In this document: piece by piece, positions 1 to 11,565 of the stretch | How the letters are laid out: every line of letters starts with the position of its first letter | Position numbering within the stretch: the first letter of the stretch is position 1 | Assembly: GCA_030248295.1 (NCBI GenBank) | Contig: JASANH010000812.1 | Coordinates: 124,001 to 188,000, forward strand | Reading direction: 5' to 3' | DNA length: 64,000 bases | Source of the DNA: Mesodorylaimus sp. YZB2_4 | Lineage: Eukaryota > Nematoda > Enoplea > Dorylaimida > Dorylaimidae | Notes under the pieces: model-generated | Seen by the model: only the letters and a program-made list of their open reading frames with translations | What the model was told of the DNA's origin: nothing | Databases searched by the model: none | Translations under genes and position numbers: made by a program

Positions 1-810
1 AGGTCGGCGACATGGCGGCCCATTATGGTTGCGTGTAAAAATTGAATTCTTCTGAATTTAAATTTTTCCCGCGAAAATTTAAAGTTAATTTGGGCCTTCC
101 AAGGCAAAACATTGGGTCTTTTTTACTATGAAAAATTAAATTTTTCTTCTAGGGGGGGGGTTAAAATAGCAAAGGCACCTGCACAACCTCGCCTGGCGGG
201 ACAGGAGGGTCTTGGCCATGTAAAAAATTTTCTTCTGATAAAAATAGTAGGGGGTAAAAACAGTAAAGGTACCTGCACACCCTTGCCGGGCGGGACAGGG
301 GGGTCTAAAAAATTAGGAGGGCTCCCCCTTTACAAAATTTTTTAAAAAGTTCAAAGGGGTCTTTGCTATGTAAAAAATTTTCTTCTGCCAAAAAAAGTAG
401 AGGGTCAAACGCAGTGAAGGTGCAGGGCACAGACTGCGTGACCTGCACACCCTTGCCGGGCGAGACAGGGGGTCTAACAAATGAGAAGGGACCCCCTTTG
501 CAAAATTTTTCCAAACTTTTTCAGGGGAAGGGGATCTACACTACCTTGGATACCCAGTCAGCGATGATATGCCATGATGATACCCCATTTCTAGGTTTTC
601 CCAAAACCGAGGCAGTAGTCAAAAGGTAGGCACTAACAAAGGCAGAAGCTACCAAGCTTGACCGGAACCCCTCATGCTGGTGGCCTTTAAAATTTTTACA
701 CGCCCACAAGTTGTCCCTTTTCACTCCTGAAAGCATAACAACTGGGTAAAATTCCTTGAAATGCAATTCTGCACAACAACCAGTTTGAATAAAAAACTTG
801 GTTTTTTTAG
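1..810. other. Gene-free stretch before the first G-alpha exon visible here, with GC-rich direct repeats
   Basis: No exon could be supported. Three imperfect direct copies of a GC-rich block (key words CTGCACA, CTTGCCGGGCGGGACAGGGGGG and TAAAAAATTTTCTTCTG) lie at about 170-250, 265-320 and 365-480, with G runs and reversed AAAATTT stretches between them. The P-loop exon expected for the downstream G-alpha gene was looked for and not found here, so it probably lies upstream of base 1. Confidence 0.5.
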
Positions 811-3800
811 AATTTTACATCTGAATGGATTTTCCGAAAGCGAATTAATCAATTATCGTTATTTGATTTATGCCAATGTTGCACTGGCATTGAGTCAAAT
901 AATTCGGGCTATTGAAGAGCTCAAAATTGTGCCTAATGAAATTCTATCGGTAATCAAATATGTACACTGTTTTGAAGCTTCAATATTGCGCAAAAAAATT
1001 GTTTTGTGATAGGAGGATATGGAAAGCTTTAAAGAAGCTGCGGGCGGAGCATCACTTTGTAATTATGATCTAACACCAGAATTGGGTGAAGTAATGCAAC
1101 GATTGTGGAAAAGTCAGGCGGCGCAGGAATGTTATGATAGACGACAAGAATTCGAATTGTTGGATTCTGCGAAATAGTAAGTTTGAAAAAATGAGATTAT
1201 ATATATTATTTGACATTGCATAGCGATTGAAAAAATAAAGCAAGTGTAGCATGCAAAATAAGAAAATATGTTTGTCGGTGAACCACATTATTGGCTCTAG
1301 TGTAGGTCTCCGTGAATTGCGCGCCAATTCCAGCCTAAAGTTTTCTCGCTAAAATCAAAATTTAAAAATGGCGGTAAGATTAAAAAAGGATTTTGCTCAT
1401 GCCTCTCCAGCTGCAGCAGAAAATTGTTGGAAAAAGCTACTAAACTTTTGAAACGACAGGTTTGTTTTCCTGTTGGCCAAGCAGTTTACAATAGACGGCA
1501 GCATGAGCTATAAGGTCATGATTTTATGACATGACTATTGGAGGCTGGCTGCAAAGGGTATCAACGATAAAGCAAATTGAGTCATAGCTAAGAAAAAGTA
1601 CTGAAATACGGGAGTTTGAGAGTATAGACCATTTGACAGATTTTGTACATCGCAAGATTTGAATTTCCCGGGCTGCAAGCCGCGTATGACAGTTTAACAT
1701 TGATAATAAGTTTTTCACTTCAATGCTTTTGCGCGTTTCGCCCAAAAAAAAGTTTTGTCCAAAAAAGGAACAATTTCTAGCTAGTTTCTGAAAAGAAAAA
1801 CCAAATAAAGTCGTGATTAAGAAAACCTATCTGTAGAATATTTGTGCTAAACCAGCTAGCGCACAGGAAGGGACATTTTGTTTATGTAAAATTGTCATAA
1901 GCGGTTTGTAGCGCGAAATTCAAATTTTCCACTGAAATGATGTATACTTTGAAAACAATGATTTGCAATCGCTATGTCAATTTTAGCTTTTTGGATGATC
2001 TCGAACGTATATCGACGAAAGATTATACACCTAACACTCAAGACATATTGAGAAGTCGAGCGGCCACTTTGGGCATATACGAAATTAGTTTTCATTATAA
2101 AGGATATTTTTTCCGGTAAGCCGCGTTATTTTCAGAAAGTTAAAGTTGCAAAAGGCACATGTGCACAAAATTCTGCATCGATAAAGCTGTTTTTCTAGTT
2201 TGTTGTGGAACTCATCCTCGCGAAGGTTCTCTCTGCAGTCTCTACTGCAGTGTAGATGGACCCCAGCCTCCAGTAAGATTACGCCGTCTACCCGAAACGG
2301 GAGAAGCGGGAATGAATGACTGCGTTTCGCATCAGAAAGCTAGCTTAGTGCCCTCACATGCTTCACGCTGTTTGAAAGTACGGCTGAAGACTAAATGGGA
2401 AAGATATTTGCAAAATTAGTTTTGGGGTCATCTAAAATTAAAAATCTCGTGCTGCAAACAGAAGCTGATTTTAAGAGAAGCACCGTGGGCCGCGGTGGTG
2501 CAGTGAGTGGTTCGGTGGTCTTCCACGGGTCGTCCGTGCTGGAGATCAGTTTATAAGCCATGAATTCTCTCTGACTGCGCCACCAGGCTGCAGGTGACTC
2601 ACCCAGTACAGCTGAGGTGCTCCGAATGGAGGGACGGAGGCCAGACGAAGACAGTCTCGGCTGTCGAACCCCCATCGTCTGAAAACATCCTTGTCATATC
2701 AAGCCATAAAAATTGGAGAATGGAGCACAGTTAGTTGATTCAATGAAAAAACCCCCTGCAAATTTATAAAATATTGAAACCCAGCAATTGATTCAAAATT
2801 ATCATGCGTGTTTTTTTAGAATGGTGGATGTTGGAGGACAAAAAACAGAACGACGGAAATGGATTCATTGTTTCGACAACGTTACAGCCATCATGTTCGT
2901 CACCAGTTTGTCAGAATATGACCAAACTCTGGCCGAAGATAAATTAATAGTAAAATATTCTTTATTACAGAAAATACATTTATATCTCTGAGATAAATCT
3001 TACACCACCTGAAATTTCTACAGCATTATCACTGCTGTGAGTTACATCCTGAAGTTTCTATTTTTAAAATATGACACCTTAGGAAATTAAAAATCACCAA
3101 TTTAAGTCAAATATACTTGATCAAATTTTTCGCTTTTTAGAACCGCCTGCATGATAGTTTATCATTATTCAAATCGATCACGAGTAATTCATATTTTACA
3201 AAAACTTCCGTTCTATTATTTTTAAATAAAAAAGATTTGTTCGTGGAGAAAATTCTCGTCTCGCCGTTGACAATTTGTTTCCCCGATTATCGAGGTATAT
3301 GCTGTGCCAGACTAGTATTCGATGGACCAGGGCTTTTTCACCGCAGACCTGACCCTGTCCTTGATCGAATCCTATAGCTTTATGCATGGACCCAGTCTTT
3401 GACTGAACTAAAAAAGTTTTTGACCTTGACCCTGACTTTAACTTGCAGTCAGTCAATCAGGGTTTTGACAGAGTGCTAGTAGGGTGCTGAATAAGCTGAC
3501 TATTTTCTGACCCCTTCCATATTGTGCATACTTAACACAAATTTTTCGGAAATCTAACTCGAACGAAATACTGAAAGTGTGTTGTGTCGTTTAGAAATTT
3601 TCAATGTCTTCTAATTTTACGGGGGCTTATTTAATTTAGTTGGCTTGTTGTATAATTTTTCATTATCCTTGTTGTCCAGAAAATCAGCCTTGAAATTGTT
3701 TACTCGATTCGGGGCATATTGAAACATGCTTTTGGATCATTAGGCTTGATAACTCGAATAACAAACTTTTCAATTTTTTAGGAGCAAATAATTATGAAGA

Positions 3801-3966
3801 AGCTAGCGAGCATATTTTGAAAGAATTCATTCGTAGGAAACCGGCTGATAAATCTTTATATAGCCATTTTACAGTGGCCACTGACACGAAAAATGTGGAA
3901 GTCGTTTTCGCGGCTTCGATGGATACAATTTTGAAAAAAACCTTATCAACAGTCGGCGTCTATTAA
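811..3966 (+). CDS. Heterotrimeric G-protein alpha subunit, 5' exon(s) outside the window
   Basis: GTP-binding alpha subunit that couples GPCRs to effectors at the inner face of the plasma membrane. Six exons join in frame: 811-949, 1013-1176, 1987-2115, 2820-2949, 3141-3294 and 3782-3966, each with GT..AG borders. In order they give LHLNGFSE (after the missing P-loop exon), the helical domain with [18 protein letters not shown], switch I RAATLGI, switch [26 protein letters not shown] (G4) and the final exon with GANNYEEA. The fifth exon lacks its own start, so it shows only when reading frame and splice sites are considered together. The C-terminus reads [12 protein letters not shown]; it has no cysteine at position -4, so it is not a Gi-type pertussis-toxin substrate, and the G5 TCAT motif reads TVAT. 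It matches no vertebrate class cleanly and fits a lineage-specific G-alpha. The introns hold a MITE (1658-1928) and a SINE-like repeat (2484-2680). Confidence 0.9.
1658..1928. mobile_element. Fold-back MITE with TTTGAATTTCCCG ends, in a G-alpha intron
   Basis: The left arm starts TTTGAATTTCCCGGGCTGC and continues to GCGTATGACAGTTT. The right arm, read in reverse complement, gives TTTGAATTTCGCGC, then CCGCTTATGACAATTT. About 270 bp with arms of about 45 bp and no coding capacity. It belongs to the same family as the pairs at 26828-27085 and 50222-50383. Confidence 0.65.
2484..2680 (+). repeat. SINE-like interspersed repeat, copy 1 of a pair
   Basis: About 190 bp from GGCCGCGGTGGTGCAGTG to CGGCTGTCGAACCCCC. 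A diverged copy lies in reverse orientation at about 35865-36020, sharing the blocks CAGCCGAGACTGTC, TACTGGGTGA and GGCTTATAAAC/GGTTTATGGC. The copy sits in the G-alpha intron between 2115 and 2820. Confidence 0.65.
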
Positions 3967-5608
3967 TCGCATACTTTTCATATTTTTTTATAAAAAGGGC
4001 GGATTTTCAGTAATATTTTTTTGGTATGACTCATTGAATGTCCTGTGATAATCAGTGCTTCGAATCATTGCATATACTTATCGTGAGAATAATGGGGACA
4101 TGGTGAGCACAGCTTCTGGTTGTCAAAAAATGTGGTGCAATTTTTCTGTGGGATTTTTGGAAAGAAAATGAGAAACTAAATTGTCAAACCAATTCTGAAA
4201 CTGTTGGCCATTGACTTTTGACTTTTTACCAGAAAATCTGTAGTCTGGGAATTGCACGGCTAAAAAGATCATAACAGTGGAACTTTACTGTGACTAAAAT
4301 CTGTGCAAGTCTGGCCAGAATTGGGAAACATGAGGTCAGATGAGTGCAAATGCGCCAGCTGTTAAAGGTCCTGTCAAAATTATTCAAGTCCTTCCTGTTC
4401 GCTGCTCTCACACTGGCAATAAATGCTTGAGGTGAAGATCATGCAAGTCAGTGCAATGCCACGTGGCTTTAAATCGAAGCATGCTGAAAAGTCGTGAGTT
4501 CCATGGAAAAACATAAATATTCGATACATGACACATCTACAGTAACTAAGTACAGTACCTACAGCAAGTACTAAATATATTTTGTGTATACATATATATC
4601 TATCTATATATATATGCTGTACAAGAGATAGGGCAGGTACACTAGAATATGTAAGTGCGGTGTGGTTAAATTTATATCAACATATGTACGGTGCTATATT
4701 CATAAAAATTTGTTTGCACAACATACTTACATTCATATGCATACGTCATGCCCATGAGAGAGAGATATATAATACTGTAAATGGTATATATCCGTAGTAT
4801 ATATCTACCTTTCTATCTATACCCATGTGTAAACATATATAAAATGTGTGATGTATAGATATGCATGTACTTCATATATACATGATATGTATGTAATAAA
4901 TGTAATAAATTCTTTACATACATATGATAAATATTCTACATATTAATATATACATATATATGTATATATATTAAATAATATATGTATATTCTATAAAGAT
5001 ATAATATATAGAATATATATATATATATATATATAAACTATTAATATGTGCATAGAATATCCTAAAAGTTCCTTAAGATAAGCGCTCATTGCACGCACGA
5101 CTTTTATGAGCACGATACGACACAGATCAGATGGTAGCTCTGGGGCGGATGCGAAGCGATAACCAAGCTGCAAACATTTTTTGATCTTGCTGCGAACAGT
5201 ACAGTCATGCGTGTTTTTTAATGTCGGGACTCTGAATCAGTCGCCAGATCAAACCTAGTATTCTTCAAGATCACGCAGCTAATCATGGAGTCCATAGTAC
5301 TTTACTGCGTGCAGGATCAACCCATAAAATTTACAAAAAATACAGCTTCACACTGACACAACAATTCGTCTTCTTGCACCTCGCATCGCGTAAAAAGAGC
5401 GCGAAATTCAAATTGCGTCATGCATCATGTCATTTCCTAGTCGGACAACTTACTTTTAACCCAGTCCACTTTAAGCAAATGAGTGGCTTTCTAACCTGAA
5501 AGCGTTGCATTAAAAAAGTAAGGGCAGTCAGAATTTTAAATGTCAATTACAGCCATTTTTGTGTAAGTGCATGTCGAACAACAAAAAACATGTTCCTTCT
5601 ATTTCGAA
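3967..5608. repeat. Intergenic stretch with an AT-rich TA-repeat tract
   Basis: No exon was found. From about 4560 to 5040 the sequence is almost entirely A/T, built from ATATAT, TATGTA and CATATA words, including an uninterrupted (TA)n near 5014-5036. It is a degraded dinucleotide satellite. A single GCGCGAAATTCAAA, the end motif of the window's MITE family, occurs near 5398. Confidence 0.6.
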
Positions 5609-6781
5609 ATGGCCAGAATTTTAAAAACACTCACACGTAGATATGTTATTTCAACTTTGTTATTTTTCTCATTCATAGCATTTTCTTCAAAAATTATCGA
5701 TAAAATCCCTAAAAATTTTTTTAACCTAAAATGTGTCTTACAAATAAAAAAATTTGAGTCCCCAATCGATATAATTGAACTTGATCGATTTCGACTTAAT
5801 TCAATAACGAATGCATACGAAATAGATGGGAAACCGATTCTGTGGCAGTATTGGCATAACCACTCAAACATTCCGCTTTATATTCGATTATTGATCGAAG
5901 CGATGCAATGTCGGAATCCCGAATTTCATACAATTCTTGTCCATGATTCCACAATTCGACATTATTTACCTAATTTACTTGTTCCAGAAAACATTACAAA
6001 ACAATTAATTCCGGCCCATCGAGCAGATATTTTTAGGGTTCATATCATGCATCGATACGGAGGGGCTTATGCTGATGTGGACACTTACGCTTTGGATAAA
6101 CTTTATTCTTGGTATAAAAAATTAAACCAGTACGATTTTGTCACAGCTAATTGGGGAAAAGAAATAGCAGCTTTTGGTGCATTCGGACCTGCTAAATCTG
6201 GGTTGAAATTTTTTAAAATATGGTCGGATTATCAAATAAATATATTGGAAAATTATCATAAAAAAGAAAAAAAGCGACTTCACTGGTCTTCTTTAGGTCG
6301 TGCTGATTTAAATATTTTAATCGAAGAAGTAGAAAAGAATCGGGAGAAATATTGTATTTATGAAGGAGGACCTACAGTTGGACAATTAGTCATGGCACAC
6401 GTGGAAGAAAATGCAACAAGTGAATTTAAGGAAGTAGAAGGTGAAATATTGCCACTCGAAACAACGCCTTTTCTATTTCTTCATCATCGAAAAATGAAAA
6501 AATGCTTTCAGAATATTTCTACTATAGATGAATTATTACCAGAAAATACCACTTTGTATTCTGCATTTGTTGGCTGTGCTCTTTTAGATTGCTGGCCAAA
6601 ATACGAGTGGATGATCGAAACGAAACAGTCCTATCGACAAGATTGGTTCGACCCCCGCCATATCTTGAATGCTTTGAAAAAAATCGATCATGAAGTTTGT
6701 GAGAAATTAAGGCGGAGGGTGATAGTTTTTTCACAAGAAGAGTATTATAAAAATCATAATAGATTTTTAATTTTGCTGTAG
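5609..6781 (+). CDS. GT32-like DXD glycosyltransferase, type II membrane protein
   Basis: Probable Golgi glycosyltransferase that moves a sugar from a nucleotide sugar; acceptor and sugar are not predictable. The 390-residue intronless ORF has a short basic cytoplasmic start (MARILKTLTRRY), one hydrophobic anchor at about residues 13-26, and the glycosyltransferase sugar-binding region with DXD motif (family PF04488). This region includes ILWQYWH, a HRADIFR block and GGAYADVDTY, with the metal-binding D-V-D at about 146-148. HRADxxRxxxLxxxGGxYxDxD is the signature of Och1-like and alpha-1,4-galactosyltransferase-like enzymes. I use the ATG at 5609, because the open frame further upstream has only a GTG and the 5609 start puts the anchor at the N-terminus. 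It has no introns, unlike the split genes nearby, so retroposition or horizontal transfer are possible. Confident in family, not in substrate. Confidence 0.82.
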   Translation: MARILKTLTRRYVISTLLFFSFIAFSSKIIDKIPKNFFNLKCVLQIKKFESPIDIIELDRFRLNSITNAYEIDGKPILWQYWHNHSNIPLYIRLLIEAMQCRNPEFHTILVHDSTIRHYLPNLLVPENITKQLIPAHRADIFRVHIMHRYGGAYADVDTYALDKLYSWYKKLNQYDFVTANWGKEIAAFGAFGPAKSGLKFFKIWSDYQINILENYHKKEKKRLHWSSLGRADLNILIEEVEKNREKYCIYEGGPTVGQLVMAHVEENATSEFKEVEGEILPLETTPFLFLHHRKMKKCFQNISTIDELLPENTTLYSAFVGCALLDCWPKYEWMIETKQSYRQDWFDPRHILNALKKIDHEVCEKLRRRVIVFSQEEYYKNHNRFLILL

Positions 6782-7402
6782 GAAGCAGGTTTTCTAATAG
6801 CCGTGCGATTTTTTTCACGGCGTACAGAGAGTTTTAGAAAATTGGGGTCATACACTTGGTCAGATAGTGCAAGCCTGCATTATTTTCGGATGTAATCACG
6901 ATTGTCTCTTTTTCCGCGTTTAGTGCAGTTGAGAAACGCACGGCTAACAAGAACATCGTGGGGAAACAAGCTATAAGTTTTCACAGGGATCACAAATCGA
7001 GACATGATGCCTGTACAAAAGCTGCATCCGCCTTTGCTAGTGCCATCTCACTCTAGTACATATTAATTAAATACTGCCAGGGCTCTGCGCAACAGCCCGA
7101 GGTCATACGTACATAATCCACATAGATCGGAAATAAAACTCAATTTTCTCCCTGGATACGCACCGAGCCGCATTGTCAAGGAAGTTAGCTGTCTACAGCT
7201 CCTTTATCAAACAATCGCACCTGCTCGCTGATTGCTATTGGTCGACGCTAGGGCGATGTGGAGAGGAGTGAAGACAAGACGAGCTGGTACTTAGACGCTC
7301 AACTGGTCTCTCAGTTGCCTGTGATGAGGACAATGGTCGGCCTCTCACATAAGAGAAGGTAAAGCACCTCACAATTTCTGTGTACGGTTTTAAAGCCAAA
7401 AA
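6782..7402. other. Intergenic region, nothing recognised
   Basis: About 620 bp between the glycosyltransferase and the receptor gene. No exon, repeat or fold-back was recognised. It must hold the receptor's promoter, but no distinctive element stands out. Confidence 0.4.
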
Positions 7403-8470
7403 ATGAATTCTTCCTTGAGTGTTAATTATGTGCCTGAAAAATCAATATTTGAATATCGATTAGTTCTAAGCTTATGGATAATTTTTGGTTTGTTTTCCGC
7501 CTTTGGAAACGGTCTGCTTATAATCACTATTCTAAAATCTAGTTCGCTTCGAACCAATTCTATGATAACGTGCACAAGTCATGCGGCTGCTAGTTTTCTA
7601 AATGGTATTTGCTTTATTACGATCGCTATTGATCAATTGATTATCGATTGTTTTATCGATCGATCGATCGTCGATGAGAGATCGCTTAACGATCGATTAA
7701 TCGTGACTGATGAAATTATTGATTGTAATCAGTCGATCGGAGTTAATTATTTTGAGAAGCCGAATGAAACGAACATAATTTTATGTGCAATATTTCTGAC
7801 GTGGACATATTACTTGACCCAAACTCTAACCTTGGCCTTAAGTATCGATCGATTAATCGCTGTGGCCATTCCTCATCATTATAATACTAGATTAGTTAAA
7901 TCCAATTATTTTATTTTGAATGCGATTGTTTGGCTGATTCCTACAATTTACACCGCTATTTTTGCATGTCTCGAATGGAAATACACTGATCCAAATTACC
8001 ATCGATTTTTCCTCCTTGGTCATACTAGTCGATTATTATCGATAATCGATATATCAACTGCACTGATTATTAACTTATTCACAATTTTCATGAATATTTG
8101 TATTTTATTAGTGTTCAAGAAATCTGCTCTTTACAAGGCAACGGCATCAAATAATACTTTGCATCGATCACGTAGTCGAGCGAGTATAGATTTGCAAATC
8201 GGCACATTTAAAACTGTTGCTGTGCTGACTATTGCGCACGTGTTATGTTGGATCGTATATGGTCTCGTGCCAGTTCTGGTACATACGAGTATATTGACTA
8301 GTTTTGGCCAAATATTCATTCTTTTTGAATTGATTTTATGCTCACTTTTTCCTGTCGTTTATATATGCATGAGTAATACAATGAGGGCTGGTTGTCACAG
8401 TGTTTTTGTGAGTGGTAGAATGACAAATGGAATAGAAAATAATGGCTCAGTTTTAAGCACTTTTTCTTAA
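7403..8470 (+). CDS. Rhodopsin-like GPCR resembling nematode srsx chemoreceptors
   Basis: Intronless 355-residue seven-helix receptor. TM1 is about 21-45 with the conserved N36 (FGNGLLI), TM2 54-80, TM3 123-148 ending in SIDR (147-150, in the place of DRY), TM4 159-180, TM5 211-240, TM6 269-293 with CW, and TM7 300-324 ending FPVVY in place of NPxxY. The layout and the SIDRLIAV word match the srsx/chemoreceptor-like families of nematodes. The loop between TM2 and TM3 (about 81-122) is unusually long and acidic, and is encoded by a GATCGATC-rich stretch (7650-7745), suggesting in-frame growth of a simple repeat. The start is the first ATG, directly after AAAA. Ligand unknown. Confidence 0.8.
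   Translation: MNSSLSVNYVPEKSIFEYRLVLSLWIIFGLFSAFGNGLLIITILKSSSLRTNSMITCTSHAAASFLNGICFITIAIDQLIIDCFIDRSIVDERSLNDRLIVTDEIIDCNQSIGVNYFEKPNETNIILCAIFLTWTYYLTQTLTLALSIDRLIAVAIPHHYNTRLVKSNYFILNAIVWLIPTIYTAIFACLEWKYTDPNYHRFFLLGHTSRLLSIIDISTALIINLFTIFMNICILLVFKKSALYKATASNNTLHRSRSRASIDLQIGTFKTVAVLTIAHVLCWIVYGLVPVLVHTSILTSFGQIFILFELILCSLFPVVYICMSNTMRAGCHSVFVSGRMTNGIENNGSVLSTFS
7650..7745 (+). repeat. GATCGATC-rich segment inside the receptor coding frame
   Basis: The sequence repeats ATCGAT, CGATCGATCGATCG and GATCGATTAATCG, and translates to an Asp/Ile/Arg-rich loop. The frame stays open. Similar GATC-rich sequence recurs at 61550-62160. Confidence 0.6.
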
Positions 8471-8981
8471 TGTTTTTTAAGCGCATTTCTGTTCATGTGT
8501 AAAGTAAAAAATGAAGGGGTGTGTGGACAAAACACAAGCTCACCTGTTTTTGTCATTTCTCTTCTCTCTTGCGTCAATCGACATCGAAAACAATAACGAA
8601 GTTTCCAAATGTGATTAATCCTGGAGCAAAATGAAAAAGGAATTTCTATAGTGTGCAGAAAACAAAACTTTAATAAGGTCATATTAGCAAGGCTTTTCCA
8701 TCTGCTTTGAACATGAATAGTCTGGCTGTGAGTGCTGTTTTGTTTGGAATTTAAGTAACATGTCAGAGTTTAGTGTCAAAATCTAAAACAGGGTGTCTGT
8801 GAGGATCGAGCAAAATGGATCTTGACTTGCCAAGTGAAAATTTGGATCGCGATGCAAAAGTGAAAAACAATTTTAACCCCCTCCCTTTGGAAATACACAT
8901 AAAAACGTCTTGCTAAAACAATATTGCCTGTATCTCCCAAATCCTTGGTACTGAAATGATCTAAAATGTATCAAACAATAT
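8471..8981. other. Intergenic region, nothing recognised
   Basis: About 510 bp after the receptor stop. No repeat partner or exon seen. The opposite-strand frame at 8467-8682 has no recognisable content. Confidence 0.35.
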
Positions 8982-9426
8982 CATCTTTTTTGCGTCATGC
9001 TCGTCTTAGAGGTGAGTATCTTCGTAACTTGACTTCAAACATAGCTTATCTTGTAGTGGAGGAAAAAATGCTTCGGAACTAGCCCTGTCCCATTTTCAGA
9101 AGTCACAAAGAACCGCGTACAGGTCGTATACTTTCAAAATGTGAGACGCGCAGCTTCCGAAGCGCCCGCGACTGTTTTTGAGGTTCTGCGACCGCGCACA
9201 CGTTGACGCTACACGCGCAAACAGTCGCAGACGAGTCGCACGCAAGCCGCACCGCCCCAGCAATGGTACACTTTAGAAATACACGTCCTTTACGCAGTTC
9301 TCTGTGACTTCTGAACATGGGCCAAGGTAGTTCGGAGCACTTTTCTCCTCCACAAGATGGGCTTTGCTTGAAGTCATTGTTTCGAAGATACGCGCCTCGT
9401 AAGACGAGCATGGCCCAAAAAAGATG
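8982..9426. mobile_element. Fold-back element, about 445 bp with arms of about 160 bp
   Basis: Left arm from CATCTTTTTTGCGTCATGC to about 9150. The right arm runs from about 9264 to 9426 and is its reverse complement with some mismatches: GTCATGCTCGTCTT pairs with AAGACGAGCATGGC, and TTCAGAAGTCACAAAGAA with TTCTCTGTGACTTCTGAA. The middle is GC-rich (CGCACACG, GCGCGC). No transposase is present, so this is a non-autonomous MITE or Foldback type. Confidence 0.75.
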
Positions 9427-10250
9427 CTACAAAATGCGTTTTGCGCAATTACCTCTTCAAATGTACACCTAATGTATATAACATATTTTCTGAATCCACG
9501 CACCAAGGGGTATTTCTACTGAGATTAACTCTGGGCGTTTGTCTCTCCTATTTTGAGCTATAATCCAATTATTTTTGAAAAAAAATTAAAATTTGACTTT
9601 TGGCAGGAGTATCTCACGAACGGTACGGTCTTGGGAAAATTATTGAATGGTATTCGATAGCTTATCATCTTGCGGTCATTTGGATGTATTTTAGATTATT
9701 CAAGGACCAAGGGTTCGAGGGATATGGGCGATATCGCCCAAACAATCCCGATTTTATGTGTACAATATCTATAGGGAGGGACGAAAATTCTTTTTCACTC
9801 CTGCGTCACCATATACTCACGGCATACTTACTATTAAGCACAAATCATGTGGTCAAGATGCTCATTTGGCAAGGTCTTGCTCAATCCTTACAGAAACCAT
9901 GTCTGAAACACTTTTTCAATAATGTTCAGTCCAACCAGAATTTTCTCAGACCTTAAGCCTCGGGCAAAGATAGCCATTCACCAATCCAAGTTATATTGCT
10001 GTCAGCTGCCTCTGACTAGTCGCACGCAATTCTCACGCCCAGCTTCATGTGGATGACCAATGGCCGTCAGCCTTTTTAATATAGGCTTTCTAGAAGGGTT
10101 GACCTGCAAGTACCAATCTTCAATTTTTGATATCCTCCCGCCATTTCTATTTGTGAATTCATAGCACCAATTCGTGACGATTATGACGCTACAACGCTTT
10201 TTATGCAAACTCGATCTTCATGGAATTATCGGAAAAAAAAAATTTCCGAC
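9427..10250. other. Intergenic region with old repeat sequence
   Basis: No gene. The block near 9600-9790 (GGGATATGGGCGATATCGCC and neighbours) shares words with 18960-19080, which suggests a degraded repeat, but the match is too weak to bound. Confidence 0.3.
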
Positions 10251-10365
10251 TGTGGTTCGGCGTAGCGTTGTTACAGTTAACTGAAAGTGAAACTGAATCT
10301 CCTCGCCAAAACTGAATTTAGCTGTAACTGAATCTTTTTAGAATCAGTTAAATTTAGTTTTCTAG
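10250..10365 (+). repeat. ACTGAATCTTT minisatellite, left block
   Basis: Several near-copies of AACTGAAACTGAATCT/TTTAGAATCAGTT. A larger block of the same units in the same orientation lies at about 11440-11560, so about 1.2 kb holding the small ORF is bracketed by this repeat. Confidence 0.6.
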
Positions 10366-10370
10366 TTACT

Positions 10371-10586
10371 ATGCTTTCGAAAATTAGTAGTCTGTTAGCG
10401 GATGTTCGTGCAGATCTCAAAGAGAAACGAAACGCAGCTAGACGAATTGCTGGTTCGAATCATCTTAATCGCGAGTTGGAGGTGTATTCTGTTATCCTTA
10501 AAACGCTAGTTATCGTAAAAGAAATCGATCCATCCGAATTTTGGTCCAAATGTGGAGAGATGTTGCAAAATCTTCACGAATATTGA
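10371..10586 (+). CDS. Small hypothetical protein (71 aa) or terminal exon
   Basis: I do not recognise this protein. The frame runs from ATG at 10371 to TGA at 10586. It is charged and helical (MLSKISSLLADVRADLKEKR, then a Leu/Val-rich middle, then EFWSKCGEMLQNL) and has codon use like the real genes nearby. GTTTTCTAG stands seven bases before the ATG and would be a good splice acceptor or trans-splice site, so it may be the last exon of a longer gene or a short trans-spliced gene. AATAAAATAAAA near 10677 could serve as a poly(A) signal. Chance ORF not excluded. Confidence 0.4.
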   Translation: MLSKISSLLADVRADLKEKRNAARRIAGSNHLNRELEVYSVILKTLVIVKEIDPSEFWSKCGEMLQNLHEY

Positions 10587-11439
10587 GGTGCTTCATCATT
10601 TCCTGCAGGCTAGCGCCGAGTGACGGAGTTATAAGCTAGGCGAGGTCTAAGTTGAAAAGCAGTCGGTATGATTGAAATAAAATAAAAGCACCTACACTAT
10701 AAGAAAAAGGGTTTCTTCAATTTCAATCATTTTATCACAAACATTCTAAAGTTGCATCTTCTTGACCTCAGAAAGCTTTGCCAACCAGTGAGTTGAACTT
10801 GACATGCTTATTCGATAATTCCCGAGTTCCTGTTGTGGAAGAAGGCTCTACTGAAAATATTTGGCCCTAATGGCCAGCTGGTCAGCTGCGGTCAGCTCCT
10901 AAAATCTTGCGGGTTTCTTAAATACGTGTGTTGCGAGGCGACAGAAAGTTGACAAACACTCGCAGGGCTCTTCTGAACCCCGCTGTTCAGGTTCCGTCTT
11001 CCAGGCTTCTGGTTCTGAATTTTTTGCACGAAAGACCCGCCGAGGCGAGAATGTTTCGAAAAATTTGCAGGACATCGGCCGCTGACCTCTGCTGAGTAGT
11101 TGGCCAAACGAGCTCAATACTTCGCGCAGAGCTTTCTTTCGGACCAAAAGAAATTACAATCATGAGCTACGCCATTAGAATTAGAACGGTTACAAGGTTC
11201 AGGTACTTGGTCTGTGTGCAGATTTGTTGGTGGGTGGACTGTCGAGACATGGTCGTGCATCGCTGTGCTCTTAACCTTAAAGGACCCTCTGGTGTTGACT
11301 TTGCTCTTTACTGCGCCTTGTGAGCTGTTTAAAGTCGGAAATTCGTAAGAGCAGTTATTTGACTGGAGAAAAGTGGGAATTGTTGTCGTCAAGTGTTCAC
11401 ATCTAGATGCGAAATGCTTTATAAGTAAAAACCAAATCA
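10587..11439. other. Intergenic region, nothing recognised
   Basis: No repeat partner or supported exon. The overlapping opposite-strand frames at 10892-11147 and 11114-11440 show no family signature. Confidence 0.35.
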
Positions 11440-11562
11440 TTCAGTTAAATTCAGGTAACTGAATCTTTTGAGATCCAGTTAACTGTAACTGAAACTGAAT
11501 CTATTCAGAGATTCAGTTAACTTGACTGAAACTGAAACTGAATCTTTTTCCAAAACTGTATC
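11440..11562 (+). repeat. ACTGAATCTTT minisatellite, right block
   Basis: Repeated CTGAATCTTTTGAGATCCAG, AACTGTAACTGAAACTGAATC and GACTGAAACTGAAACTGAATC units, matching 10250-10365 in the same orientation. Confidence 0.65.
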
Positions 11563-11565
11563 AAC

